DNA of 64,000 bases from Vibrio neonatus (GCF_024346975.1 NZ_AP024885.1:2294001-2358000), one strand, 5' to 3'. Counted from the stretch's first letter, positions 39,462-50,640 are shown. A program made the numbers and translations. Notes: generated from the sequence alone by a model not told the origin.

Positions 39462-39564
39462 CTTTGTGGGCTGGTAATGCGTTTTCAAAATTTTGTGTTA
39501 GATTTTTCTCAACGTTAAACAAAACAACAGTGCCATTTGGCTCAAATAATAAACGAGGTCACCT

Positions 39565-41445
39565 ATGCTATCTCCCGAAGCGAAGATTAAAGTTCAAAAC
39601 TTTGGTCGTTTCCTCTCCAACATGGTTATGCCAAACATTGGCGCATTCATTGCTTGGGGTTTCATTACTGCACTATTCATTCCAACTGGCTGGATTCCTA
39701 ACGAAACGTTAGCGGCGATGGTTGGTCCTATGATCAAATACCTTCTACCACTATTGATTGGTTACACCGGTGGTAAAATGGTCGGCGGTGAACGCGGAGC
39801 AGTTGTAGGTGCTATTACTACAATGGGTGTCATCGTTGGTACTGATATCCCAATGTTTATGGGTGCAATGATTGTTGGTCCACTCGGTGGCTTAGCTATC
39901 AAGCGATTTGATGAAGCTGTTCACGGTAAAGTGAAAAGTGGCTTTGAAATGCTAGTGAACAACTTCTCTGCCGGCATCATCGGTATGATTTGTGCGATTC
40001 TAGCTTTCTTAGTTGTTGGCCCTGCTGTAAAACTTCTCTCTACTGGCCTTGCTGCTGGTGTAGATATTATGGTGACCGCAGGCCTACTTCCTCTGGCTTC
40101 TATTTTCGTAGAACCTGCAAAAATCTTGTTCCTGAATAATGCGATTAACCACGGTATCTTCACACCACTTGGTGTTCAGCAATCAGAAGAACTAGGTCGT
40201 TCAATCTTCTTCCTTATTGAAGCAAACCCAGGCCCAGGTCTTGGTCTACTGCTTGCTTACATGGTGTTTGGTAAAGGTAATGCTAAACAATCTGCAGCGG
40301 GTGCTTCTATTATCCACTTCTTCGGTGGTATCCACGAAATCTACTTCCCATACGTATTGATGAACCCTCGTCTAGTGCTTGCTGTAATCGCAGGTGGTAT
40401 GACAGGTGTATTCACTAACGTAATCTTTAGCTCTGGTCTTATTTCTCCAGCATCACCGGGTTCAATCTTTGCTGTTCTTATCATGACACCTAAAGATTCC
40501 TTTGTTGGCGTAATCCTATCTGTAGTTGCTGCAGCGGTTGTGTCTTTCCTAGTAGCTTCGCTACTAATGAAAACTCAAGCAAATTCTGATGACAGTGAAG
40601 ACTCGCTAGAAAAAGCGGCTAACCAAATGAAGGACATGAAAGCGTCTTCTAAAGGTCAAGAAGCGGGTTCTGTAAACATGTCAGCTGTAAAAAGCATCAT
40701 CGTAGCGTGTGACGCAGGTATGGGTTCAAGCGCAATGGGTGCAGGTTTGCTACGCAAAAAAGTTGAAGCTGCAGGTTTAGATATTTCGGTTATCAACTTG
40801 GCAATTAACAACCTTCCACAAGACGTTGATATTGTAGTTACGCACCGAGATCTAACTGACCGTGCTCGCTCAGTGGTAACAAGTGCTCACCACATTTCAC
40901 TATCTAACTTCCTTGATGGTGGTGTGTACGACAAACTTGTAGAACAACTTGTTGATGCACAAGGCACTGGTTCAGCGCCAGTCACAACTCAAGCACCTAA
41001 ATCGCAAGGCACTTTGCAATTATCTGAAGACCATATCTTCCTAGGGCTACAAGTTAAAACAAAAGAAGATGTCATTAAATTTGCCGGTGAACAACTAGTT
41101 AAACTAGGTCACGTAAGCCCTGAATATATTGATGGCATGTTAGCGCGAGAAGAGTTGGTATCAACCTATCTTGGCGAATCTATTGCGGTACCACACGGTA
41201 CTATCGAAGCGAAAAAATACGTGCAAAACACGGGTATCGTATTCTGCCAATTCCCTGAAGGTATTCAGTGGGGCGAAGACGAAGATGACGTTGCTAAGAT
41301 GGTTATTGGTATCGCCGCTCAAGGTGATGAACATATCCAAGTTATTACCGCTATTACGAATTCACTTGATGACGACGAAGCAGTTGAGTTATTGAAGACC
41401 ACATCTAACTCTCAAGATGTACTTAATATTCTTAACGGAAAGTAA
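39565..41445 (+). CDS. mtlA: PTS mannitol-specific EIICBA component
   Basis: MtlA takes up mannitol and phosphorylates it to mannitol-1-phosphate. The 626-residue product has EIIC (about residues 1-340, many membrane segments, with GGIHEIYFPYVLMNPR), EIIB (about 370-465, phospho-Cys in VACDAGMGSSAMG) and EIIA (about 485-626, phospho-His in SIAVPHGTIEAKK). The domain order is CBA as in E. coli. It leads mtlA-mtlD-mtlR, with terminator-like hairpins between genes. Confidence 0.97.
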   Translation: MLSPEAKIKVQNFGRFLSNMVMPNIGAFIAWGFITALFIPTGWIPNETLAAMVGPMIKYLLPLLIGYTGGKMVGGERGAVVGAITTMGVIVGTDIPMFMGAMIVGPLGGLAIKRFDEAVHGKVKSGFEMLVNNFSAGIIGMICAILAFLVVGPAVKLLSTGLAAGVDIMVTAGLLPLASIFVEPAKILFLNNAINHGIFTPLGVQQSEELGRSIFFLIEANPGPGLGLLLAYMVFGKGNAKQSAAGASIIHFFGGIHEIYFPYVLMNPRLVLAVIAGGMTGVFTNVIFSSGLISPASPGSIFAVLIMTPKDSFVGVILSVVAAAVVSFLVASLLMKTQANSDDSEDSLEKAANQMKDMKASSKGQEAGSVNMSAVKSIIVACDAGMGSSAMGAGLLRKKVEAAGLDISVINLAINNLPQDVDIVVTHRDLTDRARSVVTSAHHISLSNFLDGGVYDKLVEQLVDAQGTGSAPVTTQAPKSQGTLQLSEDHIFLGLQVKTKEDVIKFAGEQLVKLGHVSPEYIDGMLAREELVSTYLGESIAVPHGTIEAKKYVQNTGIVFCQFPEGIQWGEDEDDVAKMVIGIAAQGDEHIQVITAITNSLDDDEAVELLKTTSNSQDVLNILNGK

Positions 41446-41474
41446 TGCTTAAATCGTGCTCCTAAGTAAGTGAC

Positions 41475-41514
41475 GAGGCCAGTTCCCCTAGTTTTCTACT
41501 GGCCTCTTTTTTAT
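41475..41514 (+). terminator. hairpin terminator between mtlA and mtlD
   Basis: GAGGCCAGT pairs with ACTGGCCTC, followed by a six-T run; likely partial termination that favours mtlA. Confidence 0.85.
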
Positions 41515-41542
41515 TTTTAATCTCTATTGTTTAGGTATTGTT

Positions 41543-42691
41543 ATGAAAGCTCTACATTTTGGTGCAGGTAACATTGGTCGTGGTTTTATCGGTAAACTGT
41601 TAGCGGATGCAGGTATCGCAGTTACGTTTACAGACGTCAATGAAACCGTGGTAAATGCTCTAATCGAGCGCAATGAATATCCTGTAAAAGTAGTCGGTGT
41701 AGACTGTGTCGTTGAAACTGTATCCAACGTCACTGCTGTAAATTCAACTAGCCCTGAAGTACTGGATTGTATTGCAGCCTCAGATATGGTCACCACAGCC
41801 GTTGGCCCTACTGTATTAAACATCATCTCTAAAACCATAGCGCAAGGTATTGAACTGCGTTTCTCGCAAGGAAACACAGCGCCACTTAATATCATCGCCT
41901 GTGAAAATATGGTGCGCGGTACTAGCCAGCTAAAAACAGCAGTTTACGGCCACCTTAGTGATGAAGTAAAAGCACAAGCCGATCAATTTGTTGGCTTTGT
42001 AGATTCAGCGGTCGATCGCATTGTGCCACCAGCAGAAGAAGGTGAAACAGACCCATTAGCGGTAACTGTAGAAACCTTTAGTGAGTGGATTGTTGACCGT
42101 ACCCAATTCAAAGGTAACGTACCAAATATTCCGGGAATGGAGTGCACTGACAACTTAATGGCTTTTGTTGAGCGTAAACTATTTACTCTAAACACAGGCC
42201 ACTTAATCACCGCATACTTAGGTGTTTTAGCGGGTCACGAAACCATTAAAGATTCTATCGAAGATGAAGCTATTCGCTCTGAAGTAAAAGCTGCGATGCA
42301 AGAAAGTGGAGAAGTTTTAATCCGCCGTTACAGCTTTGACCCACAAGCGCATGCCGCATACATTGAAAAAATTCTAGGTCGCTTTGCTAACCCTTATCTT
42401 CGTGACGAAGTTGACCGTGTAGGCCGTCAACCAATTCGAAAATTGAGCCCTCAAGACCGTTTAATTAAGCCATTAAATGGTACTATAGAGTACAACTTGC
42501 CCAACGAACATCTACTGAAAGGTATTGCAGCTGCATTCCACTATAAGAATGATGATGATCCACAAGCTGTGGAGCTTCAAGCTATGTTCGCCGAGAAAGG
42601 TTTTGCTGAAACACTCGCTCACTACTCTGAGCTAGCTGTTGATGCTGAAGTTGTTAAACTTGCTGAGCAAGCTTATCTAGCCATTAAATGA
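41543..42691 (+). CDS. mtlD: mannitol-1-phosphate 5-dehydrogenase
   Basis: MtlD oxidises mannitol-1-phosphate to fructose-6-phosphate with NAD. The 382-residue product starts [20 protein letters not shown] with the Rossmann motif, and has [13 protein letters not shown] and the catalytic [16 protein letters not shown] region (Lys near residue 213) of polyol-specific long-chain dehydrogenases. Confidence 0.97.
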   Translation: MKALHFGAGNIGRGFIGKLLADAGIAVTFTDVNETVVNALIERNEYPVKVVGVDCVVETVSNVTAVNSTSPEVLDCIAASDMVTTAVGPTVLNIISKTIAQGIELRFSQGNTAPLNIIACENMVRGTSQLKTAVYGHLSDEVKAQADQFVGFVDSAVDRIVPPAEEGETDPLAVTVETFSEWIVDRTQFKGNVPNIPGMECTDNLMAFVERKLFTLNTGHLITAYLGVLAGHETIKDSIEDEAIRSEVKAAMQESGEVLIRRYSFDPQAHAAYIEKILGRFANPYLRDEVDRVGRQPIRKLSPQDRLIKPLNGTIEYNLPNEHLLKGIAAAFHYKNDDDPQAVELQAMFAEKGFAETLAHYSELAVDAEVVKLAEQAYLAIK

Positions 42692-42701
42692 CCTTCGAAA
42701 T

Positions 42702-42727
42702 TAGGTGCTTCAAACGAAGCACCTTTT
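42702..42727 (+). terminator. hairpin between mtlD and mtlR
   Basis: AGGTGCTTC-AAAC-GAAGCACCT followed by TTT; probably weak termination. Confidence 0.65.
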
Positions 42728-42757
42728 AGGTTTATTTCTCATAGTATAAAGAACTGT

Positions 42758-43294
42758 ATGCCCATAACACCACAAAATGAAACTGAGTTACTCGAAGCCC
42801 TTTCTGAAGCAGAAAGTGCCCATGAGTGCTTGTTCACCGCCTACGATGTATTAGACGATACTGTTGATGCATTGCTAAAAAGCATCTTTTTCAAAGATGA
42901 CTATGCGGTAAAATTTGTGGTGGACCCACTACTGACTAACGACGGCCCACTTGGCGAAATTCAAGTTCGTACCAAGCTATTGCTAGGGTTAGGCAGTATC
43001 TCTAAAGAAGTGTATGACGATATCGACATATTCGTCACCCTAAGAGAGTGGGCAAAAATTCAAGGGGATGATGTTAGCTTTACTGAAGTCGATGTTTTAT
43101 TTGAATTGAATAGAATTAACGCCATTAAAGGCATTACTCCATTAGAGTTTGATGCCACACTCCTCGAAGGTATGAACGGGGCAACATTAGATATGTTTTT
43201 AACCCGCCACTTTCAAAGGGTACGCTCCACTTTAGTGTTAGCGGTCACTGATATTGTCGCTCAGCTATGCCAAGAGAATGACCTCACCTCCTAA
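42758..43294 (+). CDS. mtlR: mannitol operon repressor MtlR
   Basis: The 178-residue product is a helical MtlR-family protein: AESAHECLFTAYDVLDDT early, then VDPLLTNDGPLGEIQVRTKLLLGLG, quoted in part as GPLGEIQVRTKLLLGLG, and C-terminal MFLTRHFQRVRSTLVLAV. In E. coli it represses the mtl operon although it has no classical DNA-binding motif. Normal length and position. Confidence 0.94.
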   Translation: MPITPQNETELLEALSEAESAHECLFTAYDVLDDTVDALLKSIFFKDDYAVKFVVDPLLTNDGPLGEIQVRTKLLLGLGSISKEVYDDIDIFVTLREWAKIQGDDVSFTEVDVLFELNRINAIKGITPLEFDATLLEGMNGATLDMFLTRHFQRVRSTLVLAVTDIVAQLCQENDLTS

Positions 43295-43298
43295 AACA

Positions 43299-43326
43299 AA
43301 AAAACCACCTTACGGTGGTTTTTTTA
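43299..43326. terminator. bidirectional terminator between mtlR and nagB
   Basis: AAAAAACCACC-TTAC-GGTGGTTTTTTT serves both convergent genes. Confidence 0.92.
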
Positions 43327-43346
43327 GCTTTCTATAATCGGTTTAA

Positions 43347-44147
43347 TTATAGACCTTTAATGTTCTCAGCTTCTAGCTCATTAAAGTATTTAACTGTTTT
43401 CACTTTAAGCTCTTGTTGTGCTGGTTCATCAGCAACAATCACAGCTTTATTGTGCAGTTGTAGTGCAGTTACAGTCCACATGTGGTTGATAGAACCTTCT
43501 ACTGCCATTTGTAGTGCTTGTGCTTTATTGTGACCTAAAGAAAGAATCATCACTTCTTCAGCATCTAGCAAAGTCGCAACACCGATAGTAAGTGCGTACT
43601 TAGGTACTTGCGAGATATCGCCATCAAAGAAGCGAGAGTTAGCAATACGAGTATCTTCAGTTAGCGTCTTAATACGTGTACGTGAAGATAGAGATGAACC
43701 TGGCTCATTAAATGCGATGTGGCCATCAATGCCTACGCCGCCCATGAACAAGTTGATCTTGCCGTAAGACTTCATTTTAGCTTCGTATGCAGCGCAATGA
43801 GCGTCGATATCGTCAGCTAAACCGTCAAGTAGGTTAATGTTTTCTTCTTGTACATCAACGTGGTTAAAGAAGTTGTTGTACATGAAAGAGCGGTAAGATT
43901 CTGGGTGATTAGGATCAATACCTACATACTCATCCATGTTAAAAGTCACTACGTGTTTAAAGCTAACGTCACCCGCTTTATACAAATCGATAAGAGCTTT
44001 ATATGTAGTTAATGGAGTACCACCTGTTGGTAGACCAAGTACAAATGGTCGTTCAGCAGTTGGTTGAAATTTATTGATGCTTTCAACAATATGACGCGCT
44101 GCCCACTTACCTACTTTCTCAGCATTGCTTAACGGAATCAGTCTCAT
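43347..44147 (-). CDS. nagB: glucosamine-6-phosphate deaminase
   Basis: NagB converts glucosamine-6-phosphate to fructose-6-phosphate and ammonia, feeding amino sugars into glycolysis. The 266-residue product has [25 protein letters not shown] with the catalytic Asp near residue 72, and [16 protein letters not shown] (active-site Asp/His, about residue 137). Length matches E. coli NagB. It is divergent from the DeoR-type regulator and glmS, placing deamination and synthesis of glucosamine-6-phosphate side by side. Confidence 0.97.
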   Translation of the reverse strand: MRLIPLSNAEKVGKWAARHIVESINKFQPTAERPFVLGLPTGGTPLTTYKALIDLYKAGDVSFKHVVTFNMDEYVGIDPNHPESYRSFMYNNFFNHVDVQEENINLLDGLADDIDAHCAAYEAKMKSYGKINLFMGGVGIDGHIAFNEPGSSLSSRTRIKTLTEDTRIANSRFFDGDISQVPKYALTIGVATLLDAEEVMILSLGHNKAQALQMAVEGSINHMWTVTALQLHNKAVIVADEPAQQELKVKTVKYFNELEAENIKGL

Positions 44148-44412
44148 AAATCTACCTTTCTAACGATTAGGGTTGAATGTTTTTTTGTAGTGTAAAATAA
44201 GTCTGAATATTATCCAATAGAAAATAGAGATTTTTTGACCTAGATCGTACAAAAAATCGCTAATCGGGCAAGATTACCCACTTTTTTCCTCTTCAAAATT
44301 GACTTCAAAATGAAAGTTTATGCGATGAATTGCCTTAATAATTCTCGATGAAAATTATCTACTTCGATTCACAAGCTGTAATGCCCTACATGCATTAGCT
44401 TACAAATAAACC
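44148..44412. other. divergent promoter region of nagB and the DeoR-type gene
   Basis: No gene is seen. A near-palindrome AAGCTGTAATGC...GCATTAGCTT at about 44371-44401 may be a protein-binding site. I see no clear NagC consensus. Confidence 0.4.
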
Positions 44413-44482
44413 GTTTCGTTTATGTTTCGATTTATAGACATACAGCTTTCGATGTGAAACAATTAAACAATCGAAACGAAAC
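44413..44482 (+). promoter_or_regulatory. cluster of TTTCG/CGAAA motifs before the DeoR-type gene
   Basis: GTTTCG occurs at 44413 and 44424, CTTTCGA at 44446, and the inverse TCGAAAC and CGAAAC at 44471 and 44477. DeoR-family regulators often bind repeats of this kind; autoregulation and control of glmS are plausible. Confidence 0.5.
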
Positions 44483-44492
44483 ACAGACACCC

Positions 44493-45260
44493 ATGACCAA
44501 GAGAAACTCACAAATTCGACGCAGTGCTATTGCCTCCTTAGTTGAGCAACAAGGAGAAGTGACCGTTGAAGAGCTAGCAAAACGCTTCGATACGTCAGAA
44601 GTCACTATTCGTAAAGACCTTGCCTCTTTAGAACAAAGTGGACAACTAGTACGTCGATACGGTGGCGCTGTCTCTATTCCTAGCGAAACTGTAGTTGAAG
44701 AACTTAGCCTTCTTGTCTCGGAAGAGAAACGTTCTTTAGCTGCCACGGCAGTATCTCTTGTCCGTGACCACAACCGTATTGTCATTGATAGCGGCAGCAC
44801 CACTGGCGCTCTGATTTCTATGCTCAATACCAAAAAAGGTTTAGTGGTTATGACTAATTCGTTAACGGCAGCGAATGCGCTGAACGAATTAGAAAGTGAG
44901 CCAACCTTACTGATGACTGGCGGCACATGGGATGCCCATTCAGACTCATTTCAAGGTCAAGTAGCAGAAGCAGCTTTAAGATCGTACGACTTTGATCAGC
45001 TGTTTGTTGGCGCTGACGGTCTGGATCTTGATCGAGGCACTACTACCTTTAATGAACTGATTGGTTTAAGCCGAGTCATGGCGGAAGTGTCGCGCCAAGT
45101 GATCGTGATGATCGAGTCAGACAAAATTGGTCGACGTATCCCCAACCTAGAGCTGGCTTGGGACAACATAGATATTGTCATTACCGATCAAAACCTGTCT
45201 GACGAATATAAAGAAATTATCGAATCAAAATCTGTTCGTGTCATACGAGCAGAAAATTAA
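44493..45260 (+). CDS. DeoR-family transcriptional regulator, likely controlling glmS
   Basis: The 255-residue product has an N-terminal helix-turn-helix (VTVEELAKRFDTSEVTIRKDL, quoted in part, about residues 25-43, with the RRYGGAV wing) and a DeoR sugar-phosphate sensor domain (IDSGSTTGALISML, VMTNSLTAANAL, LMTGGTWD, FVGADGLDLDRG). The start at 44493 gives the typical short basic N-terminus; GTG at 44454 is a weaker option. It sits 55 bases before glmS, so an amino-sugar phosphate is the likely ligand. Confidence 0.85.
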   Translation: MTKRNSQIRRSAIASLVEQQGEVTVEELAKRFDTSEVTIRKDLASLEQSGQLVRRYGGAVSIPSETVVEELSLLVSEEKRSLAATAVSLVRDHNRIVIDSGSTTGALISMLNTKKGLVVMTNSLTAANALNELESEPTLLMTGGTWDAHSDSFQGQVAEAALRSYDFDQLFVGADGLDLDRGTTTFNELIGLSRVMAEVSRQVIVMIESDKIGRRIPNLELAWDNIDIVITDQNLSDEYKEIIESKSVRVIRAEN

Positions 45261-45315
45261 ATTAGTACTTATGGTCTTCCTCTCAATATAAAGAAGACAA
45301 ATTGGAGAATACAAA

Positions 45316-47148
45316 ATGTGTGGAATTGTTGGTGCAGTAGCACAACGTGATGTGGCTGAAATCCTTGTTGAAGGTTTACGCCGTCTTGAATACCGTGGCT
45401 ATGACTCTGCCGGTGTTGCAGTAGTGGATAGCGAATCAAACCTAACTCGCGTGCGTCGCTTAGGTAAGGTTCAAGAACTTGCTGATGCAGTAAACGAGCA
45501 GCACGTTGCGGGCGGTACAGGCATTGCACACACACGTTGGGCAACTCACGGTGAACCAAGTGAAGCAAATGCTCACCCACACATGTCTGGCGATATTGCA
45601 GTTGTACACAACGGCATCATTGAAAACCACGAAGAACTGCGTGAACTATTAACTGGACGTGGTTATGTGTTCACTTCTCAAACAGATACTGAAGTTATCG
45701 CTCACCTAGTTGAGTGGGAACTGAGAACTTCGGCTTCATTGATTGAAGCCCTACAAAAAACCGCAAAACAACTTGAAGGTGCATACGGCACAGTAGCGGT
45801 TGATCGTAAAGATCCTAGCCGCATCGTAGTTGCTCGCTCTGGTAGCCCAATTGTTATTGGTCTAGGTGTGGGTGAAAACTTCCTAGCCTCTGATCAGCTA
45901 GCACTGCTTAACGTAACTCGTCGCTTTATCTACCTTGAAGAGGGTGACATTGCCGAAATCACTCGCCGTGAAGTGTCTATCTTTGATGCGGAAGGCAACG
46001 CAGTTGAACGTGAAGAGCACGAATCTAACGCAGAACACGATGCCGGTGACAAAGGTAAATACCGTCACTTCATGCAAAAAGAGATCTTTGAGCAACCTGC
46101 TGCGCTTATCAGCACTATGGAAGGTCGTCTATCTGCTGACTCTGTTATCACTAACGCGATTGGCGTAAAAGCAGAAGAAATCCTAAGCAAAGTAGAGCAC
46201 GTACAAATCATTGCTTGTGGTACTTCATACAACTCAGGTATGGCCGCTCGCTACTGGTTTGAATCTATCGCTGGCGTAAGCTGTGACGTAGAAATTGCTT
46301 CTGAGTTCCGCTACCGCAAATTCGTGACTCGCCCTAACAGCTTGCTAGTCACACTTTCTCAATCAGGTGAAACAGCCGATACGCTAGCCGCACTACGCCT
46401 AGCTAAAGAGAAAGGCTACATGGCCGCAATGACCATCTGTAACGTGGCAGGTTCATCACTGGTTCGTGAATCAGACTTCGCCTTCATGACCCGCGCGGGA
46501 ACTGAAATTGGTGTAGCATCAACCAAAGCATTCACAACCCAACTTGCAGCAATGCTAATGATGGTAGTCTCTATTGGTCGCTTGCAAGGTCGCGTAGATC
46601 ACGCGCAAGAAACAGAAATTGTTAAAGCACTGCACGAGCTACCAACTGCTATTGAAAAAGCGTTAGCCTTCGACAAAGAAATCGAAGCACTAGCCCCTGA
46701 TTTTGCAGACAAACACCACACCCTATTCCTAGGTCGCGGTGAGTACTACCCAATTGCAATGGAAGCCTCTCTAAAACTGAAAGAGATCTCTTACATTCAC
46801 GCAGAAGCCTACGCCGCTGGCGAACTAAAACACGGCCCTCTAGCGCTAATTGATGCTGACATGCCTGTAGTCGTAGTTGCACCAAACAACGACCTACTAG
46901 AGAAGCTAAAATCTAACGTTGAAGAAGTACGTGCCCGTGGCGGTCTACTGTATGTCTTTGCCGATGAAGAAGCCGGCTTTGAAGGCGACGAAAACATGAA
47001 GATCATCAAAATGCCTCACGTCAGTGAGATCATTGCCCCAATCTTCTACACAGTACCAATGCAATTACTGTCGTACCACATTGCATTAATCAAAGGTACT
47101 GACGTTGACCAACCACGTAACCTAGCGAAAGCGGTAACGGTTGAGTAA
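45316..47148 (+). CDS. glmS: glutamine--fructose-6-phosphate aminotransferase
   Basis: GlmS makes glucosamine-6-phosphate, the first step to UDP-GlcNAc. The 610-residue product starts [17 protein letters not shown] with the N-terminal Cys nucleophile of the class II glutaminase domain (to about residue 240) and has two SIS domains with [14 protein letters not shown] and [15 protein letters not shown]. The conserved C-terminus [13 protein letters not shown] is the region recognised by TnsD in Tn7-type targeting; a Tn7-like end lies just downstream. Confidence 0.98.
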   Translation: MCGIVGAVAQRDVAEILVEGLRRLEYRGYDSAGVAVVDSESNLTRVRRLGKVQELADAVNEQHVAGGTGIAHTRWATHGEPSEANAHPHMSGDIAVVHNGIIENHEELRELLTGRGYVFTSQTDTEVIAHLVEWELRTSASLIEALQKTAKQLEGAYGTVAVDRKDPSRIVVARSGSPIVIGLGVGENFLASDQLALLNVTRRFIYLEEGDIAEITRREVSIFDAEGNAVEREEHESNAEHDAGDKGKYRHFMQKEIFEQPAALISTMEGRLSADSVITNAIGVKAEEILSKVEHVQIIACGTSYNSGMAARYWFESIAGVSCDVEIASEFRYRKFVTRPNSLLVTLSQSGETADTLAALRLAKEKGYMAAMTICNVAGSSLVRESDFAFMTRAGTEIGVASTKAFTTQLAAMLMMVVSIGRLQGRVDHAQETEIVKALHELPTAIEKALAFDKEIEALAPDFADKHHTLFLGRGEYYPIAMEASLKLKEISYIHAEAYAAGELKHGPLALIDADMPVVVVAPNNDLLEKLKSNVEEVRARGGLLYVFADEEAGFEGDENMKIIKMPHVSEIIAPIFYTVPMQLLSYHIALIKGTDVDQPRNLAKAVTVE

Positions 47149-47175
47149 GACTCAATAATTCGCCAACGATTCTGT

Positions 47176-47200
47176 AAGGGGCTTCTAGCCCCTTTTTTGT
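47176..47200 (+). terminator. terminator after glmS
   Basis: AAGGGGC-TTCTA-GCCCCTT followed by TTTT. Confidence 0.92.
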
Positions 47201-47239
47201 GCCTGCGTGTTGTCCTCAATAATCGCCCTATGTAACTAG

Positions 47240-47305
47240 TGTCGGAAGACAATATAGTTTGTTCGATTCCAATAAAGTCTGATCATTTACAATAAAGTTT
47301 GTTAT
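47240..47305 (+). repeat. Tn7-like right end with three TnsB-like sites
   Basis: After the terminal TGTCGGAAG come ACAATATAGTTTG at 47249, CCAATAAAGTCTG at 47269 and ACAATAAAGTTTG at 47289, spaced exactly 20 bases. Tn7-R has closely packed repeats of the form ACAATAAAGTCT. It starts 92 bases after the glmS stop, farther than the roughly 25 bases of Tn7 itself. Confidence 0.65.
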
Positions 47306-47637
47306 TTTCCTCTGCTAGTTCACTCGGCAGATGTATGTGAACCGACTATAGCAAGCACGTCTTTGCCCCTTTGCGTTTTAAGTTAGTTTTTCTGCACAAC
47401 ATTTTGCTTGGCATTTGACATACTTTGCCTTATGCCAAGACATCCAACTATGTGGCCAAATTTGCTTAGCAGTCTAGCATCACAATTTTTGTGAATTTAT
47501 ACAGCTTATTGGGCTTGAATCCCTTTTGATTATGAGAAATGGCTTGTTTTGTCGAGAGCCCAGTCTCGTTTTGCCGAAAACAAATTTAATAAGTGATTGT
47601 TAGTTATAGGATTACCTTTTTTCTTCCTAAGATAACG

Positions 47638-47794
47638 CACATTGTTAAAAAGTGATAACACGCACGCTCGTTTTTATGTAAAGACAGAATGCGAAATGTG
47701 AAGTATATGCGTTAAGTTTCAGTGAGTTATGATAGTTTGAATGAAAGTTAGGCAAGCAGAAAAACGAGCGGGCCTGTTATTAACAATGTTAGGC
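47638..47794 (+). repeat. attC-like site before cassette 1
   Basis: Imperfect 35-base arms pair across about 85 bases: ACATTGTTA (47639) with TAACAATGT (47781) and GCTCGTTTTT (47666) with AAAAACGAGC (47760). The right end GTTAGGC at 47788-47794 fits the attC core GTTRRRY. At 157 bases it is longer than usual, so the call is tentative. Confidence 0.5.
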
Positions 47795-47818
47795 TTTTAA
47801 TCGGAATAGTTGATAAAA

Positions 47819-48529
47819 ATGAGTACACAACATAGAGAAACCGTTCAATCTATTATGGGTGAGTTAATCGATACTTTCGATGAATATGTAGTATGTATGT
47901 TTTTTGCTACTCAAGGTATTCGAGATCAAGGTGAGAAATTAGCTAAGTCTTCTGTTGCTAGCGATCATCAAACTTGGATAGGCTCTAATGTAAATAGTCA
48001 GCCTAAAATGCACGCTAGGATTAAAACAGTTAAATGTATAGAAAAGTGTAAAGAAAAAGGAGGCTTTACGAACGAAGTTAGGAAATCTTTGCTGTGCACA
48101 ATGTATGCGCTTTGGGATGAAGTATACCGCCATCGTATAGCTGATGTAATTGGTATTGAAGCACAGAAAATTGTTTGTCCCTTAATGGGAGACTTGCGGA
48201 AAATAAGGCACTGTATAATTCATCATAAATCAACAGTACCCGAAGTGGGAATCTCTTTTGAGGTGCTCGATTGGAAGCTTCCAGTTGGCAAGCTTGAAAT
48301 ATCCCATGATTATTTTTTAGACTTCAATGATGCGGTGAGAGGAGAGCGTATGAAAATTCATACATTCCGCCTTCAGCCAGAAATGAATGAAGTCTTGAAA
48401 AAGATGACTTCAAAAGAGCGTAAGCAGTTTGATGAATTCTATAAGAAACCAGGTAATAAAGAAAATGATATACCTTGGCCTGGTTTATCTAAAGTATTAA
48501 AACGAATTGAACAGACTGAACATGAGTAG
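47819..48529 (+). CDS. HEPN-like protein in gene cassette 1
   Basis: The 236-residue product starts MSTQHRETVQSIMGELID (ATG at 47819; a TTG at 47810 with a closer GGAA is the alternative). Most is helical. The block LRKIRHCIIHHKST near residue 140 contains an R-x4-H motif of the type used as the RNase active site in HEPN-domain toxins and defence proteins. It sits between an attC-like site and a true attC, in cassette orientation, so it is an integron cassette gene. It has no visible antitoxin partner. HEPN assignment is by motif and helical context only. Confidence 0.6.
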   Translation: MSTQHRETVQSIMGELIDTFDEYVVCMFFATQGIRDQGEKLAKSSVASDHQTWIGSNVNSQPKMHARIKTVKCIEKCKEKGGFTNEVRKSLLCTMYALWDEVYRHRIADVIGIEAQKIVCPLMGDLRKIRHCIIHHKSTVPEVGISFEVLDWKLPVGKLEISHDYFLDFNDAVRGERMKIHTFRLQPEMNEVLKKMTSKERKQFDEFYKKPGNKENDIPWPGLSKVLKRIEQTEHE

Positions 48530-48539
48530 CGTACCCAAA

Positions 48540-48549
48540 GCCTAACAAA
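48540..48549 (+). repeat. attC1 left fragment
   Basis: GCCTAACAAA holds the RYYYAAC core that closes cassette 1. The rest of attC1 resumes at 49735 after an IS110-family insertion; the rejoined site would be 126 bases. Confidence 0.8.
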
Positions 48550-48567
48550 CGACTATGGCGTCAATGA

Positions 48568-49734
<1,167 letters not shown>

Positions 49735-49850
49735 CAATTTAATAGTGATTCAGCACGCTTGGCATTTTTGGTTTGGGTTTAGTTCAGCGGTTACGGTGGT
49801 CTAATTGAGTGTCGTGGTCGCGTGCTTCACACCTTAATTGGGCGTTATGA
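49735..49850 (+). repeat. attC1 right fragment
   Basis: Contains the Vibrio-type attC features CACGCTTGGCATTTTT, a central GGTTTGGGTTTAG/GGTTACGGTGG region and the ending GGCGTTATGA. It is the remainder of the site starting at 48540. Confidence 0.85.
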
Positions 49851-49891
49851 GTATTTAAAAGTCTACAGTAGTAAAATTTTGAGGCACAAAG

Positions 49892-50635
49892 ATGAATTTT
49901 TTATTGATGAATCCATTTTCAACTCCTTACGAAGAGTGGAATGAAAGAAACCCAACGCATGAAGAGATGCTTGAGGCTATTGGTCTGGGACAACCCATGC
50001 CTGACTCTATAAAGTTATCGTTAAAAGCAAAGTTGTCAAACCATCGAGATGTAGGCGAGTTTATGTTAAACGAAGTTGCGAATAATCGACTTGGGTTTTA
50101 TATTGACGACTTTCTAAGGGAATCTTCAGAATTTAAAGCCAATTTGGCAGCTATGCCGACTGAAGACCCTGAACATATTTATGCTTATAAACACCTTTAT
50201 CCGAGTTGTGATTTAGAGCTTGTATCTGAAGATATTTCTTCATTTGGTGGGCTATTACCTGATGGCCAATTTCTTTTTCATGGAGGTTATTTGCCAATCG
50301 GCGTAGGACAGGTGTTTGTAACTGATCGCCCTCTATCTACTAGTTTGTGTCCACAGGTTGCTGTACGAAATGGAGATTGGCATGGTAAGGCATTTGACCG
50401 TGGTGAAATTCATCTCGCAGTTATCAGAATGACAAACCCGAGAACAAAGAGTTACGTTTTTGATTTAGATGGTGAGTTAGGAAATGAAAAGGAACTGTTA
50501 CTTGCTTCAGGCCTTAAGCTGACGCTTGTAGGAAAAACTCTGATTCGTGAAGATTTTCCCACATATAAAACAAATGGGTTGAGCCCACTTGAGAAACCGG
50601 TTCCTGCGTATCTGCTTGAATTTGAGGCCGAGTAA
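49892..50635 (+). CDS. ADP-ribosyltransferase-fold protein in gene cassette 2
   Basis: The 247-residue product begins MNFLLMNPFSTPYEEW. The C-terminal half has an order of motifs like R-S-E class ADP-ribosyltransferases: FLFHGGYLP near residue 130 (the usual first-strand Arg/His position, here H), TDRPLSTSLCPQVA with an STS core near residue 150, and GNEKELLLASGLKLTLVG near residue 210, where E-x-E followed by LLASGLK matches the catalytic turn. It may modify a cell or phage target by NAD-dependent ADP-ribosylation. No signal peptide is seen. The call is by motif reading; the missing Arg leaves activity open. Confidence 0.5.
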   Translation: MNFLLMNPFSTPYEEWNERNPTHEEMLEAIGLGQPMPDSIKLSLKAKLSNHRDVGEFMLNEVANNRLGFYIDDFLRESSEFKANLAAMPTEDPEHIYAYKHLYPSCDLELVSEDISSFGGLLPDGQFLFHGGYLPIGVGQVFVTDRPLSTSLCPQVAVRNGDWHGKAFDRGEIHLAVIRMTNPRTKSYVFDLDGELGNEKELLLASGLKLTLVGKTLIREDFPTYKTNGLSPLEKPVPAYLLEFEAE

Positions 50636-50640
50636 CATAC

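Noticed and set aside
39470..39564. MtlS-like antisense small RNA over the mtlA leader, as known in V. cholerae
   Set aside because: I cannot see a convincing minus-strand promoter and terminator pair in this leader, so it is not annotated.
47400..47445. GCTTGGCATTT...TATGCCAAG inverted repeat as another attC
   Set aside because: It has the short inverted pair but no RYYYAAC and GTTRRRY cores at proper distance.
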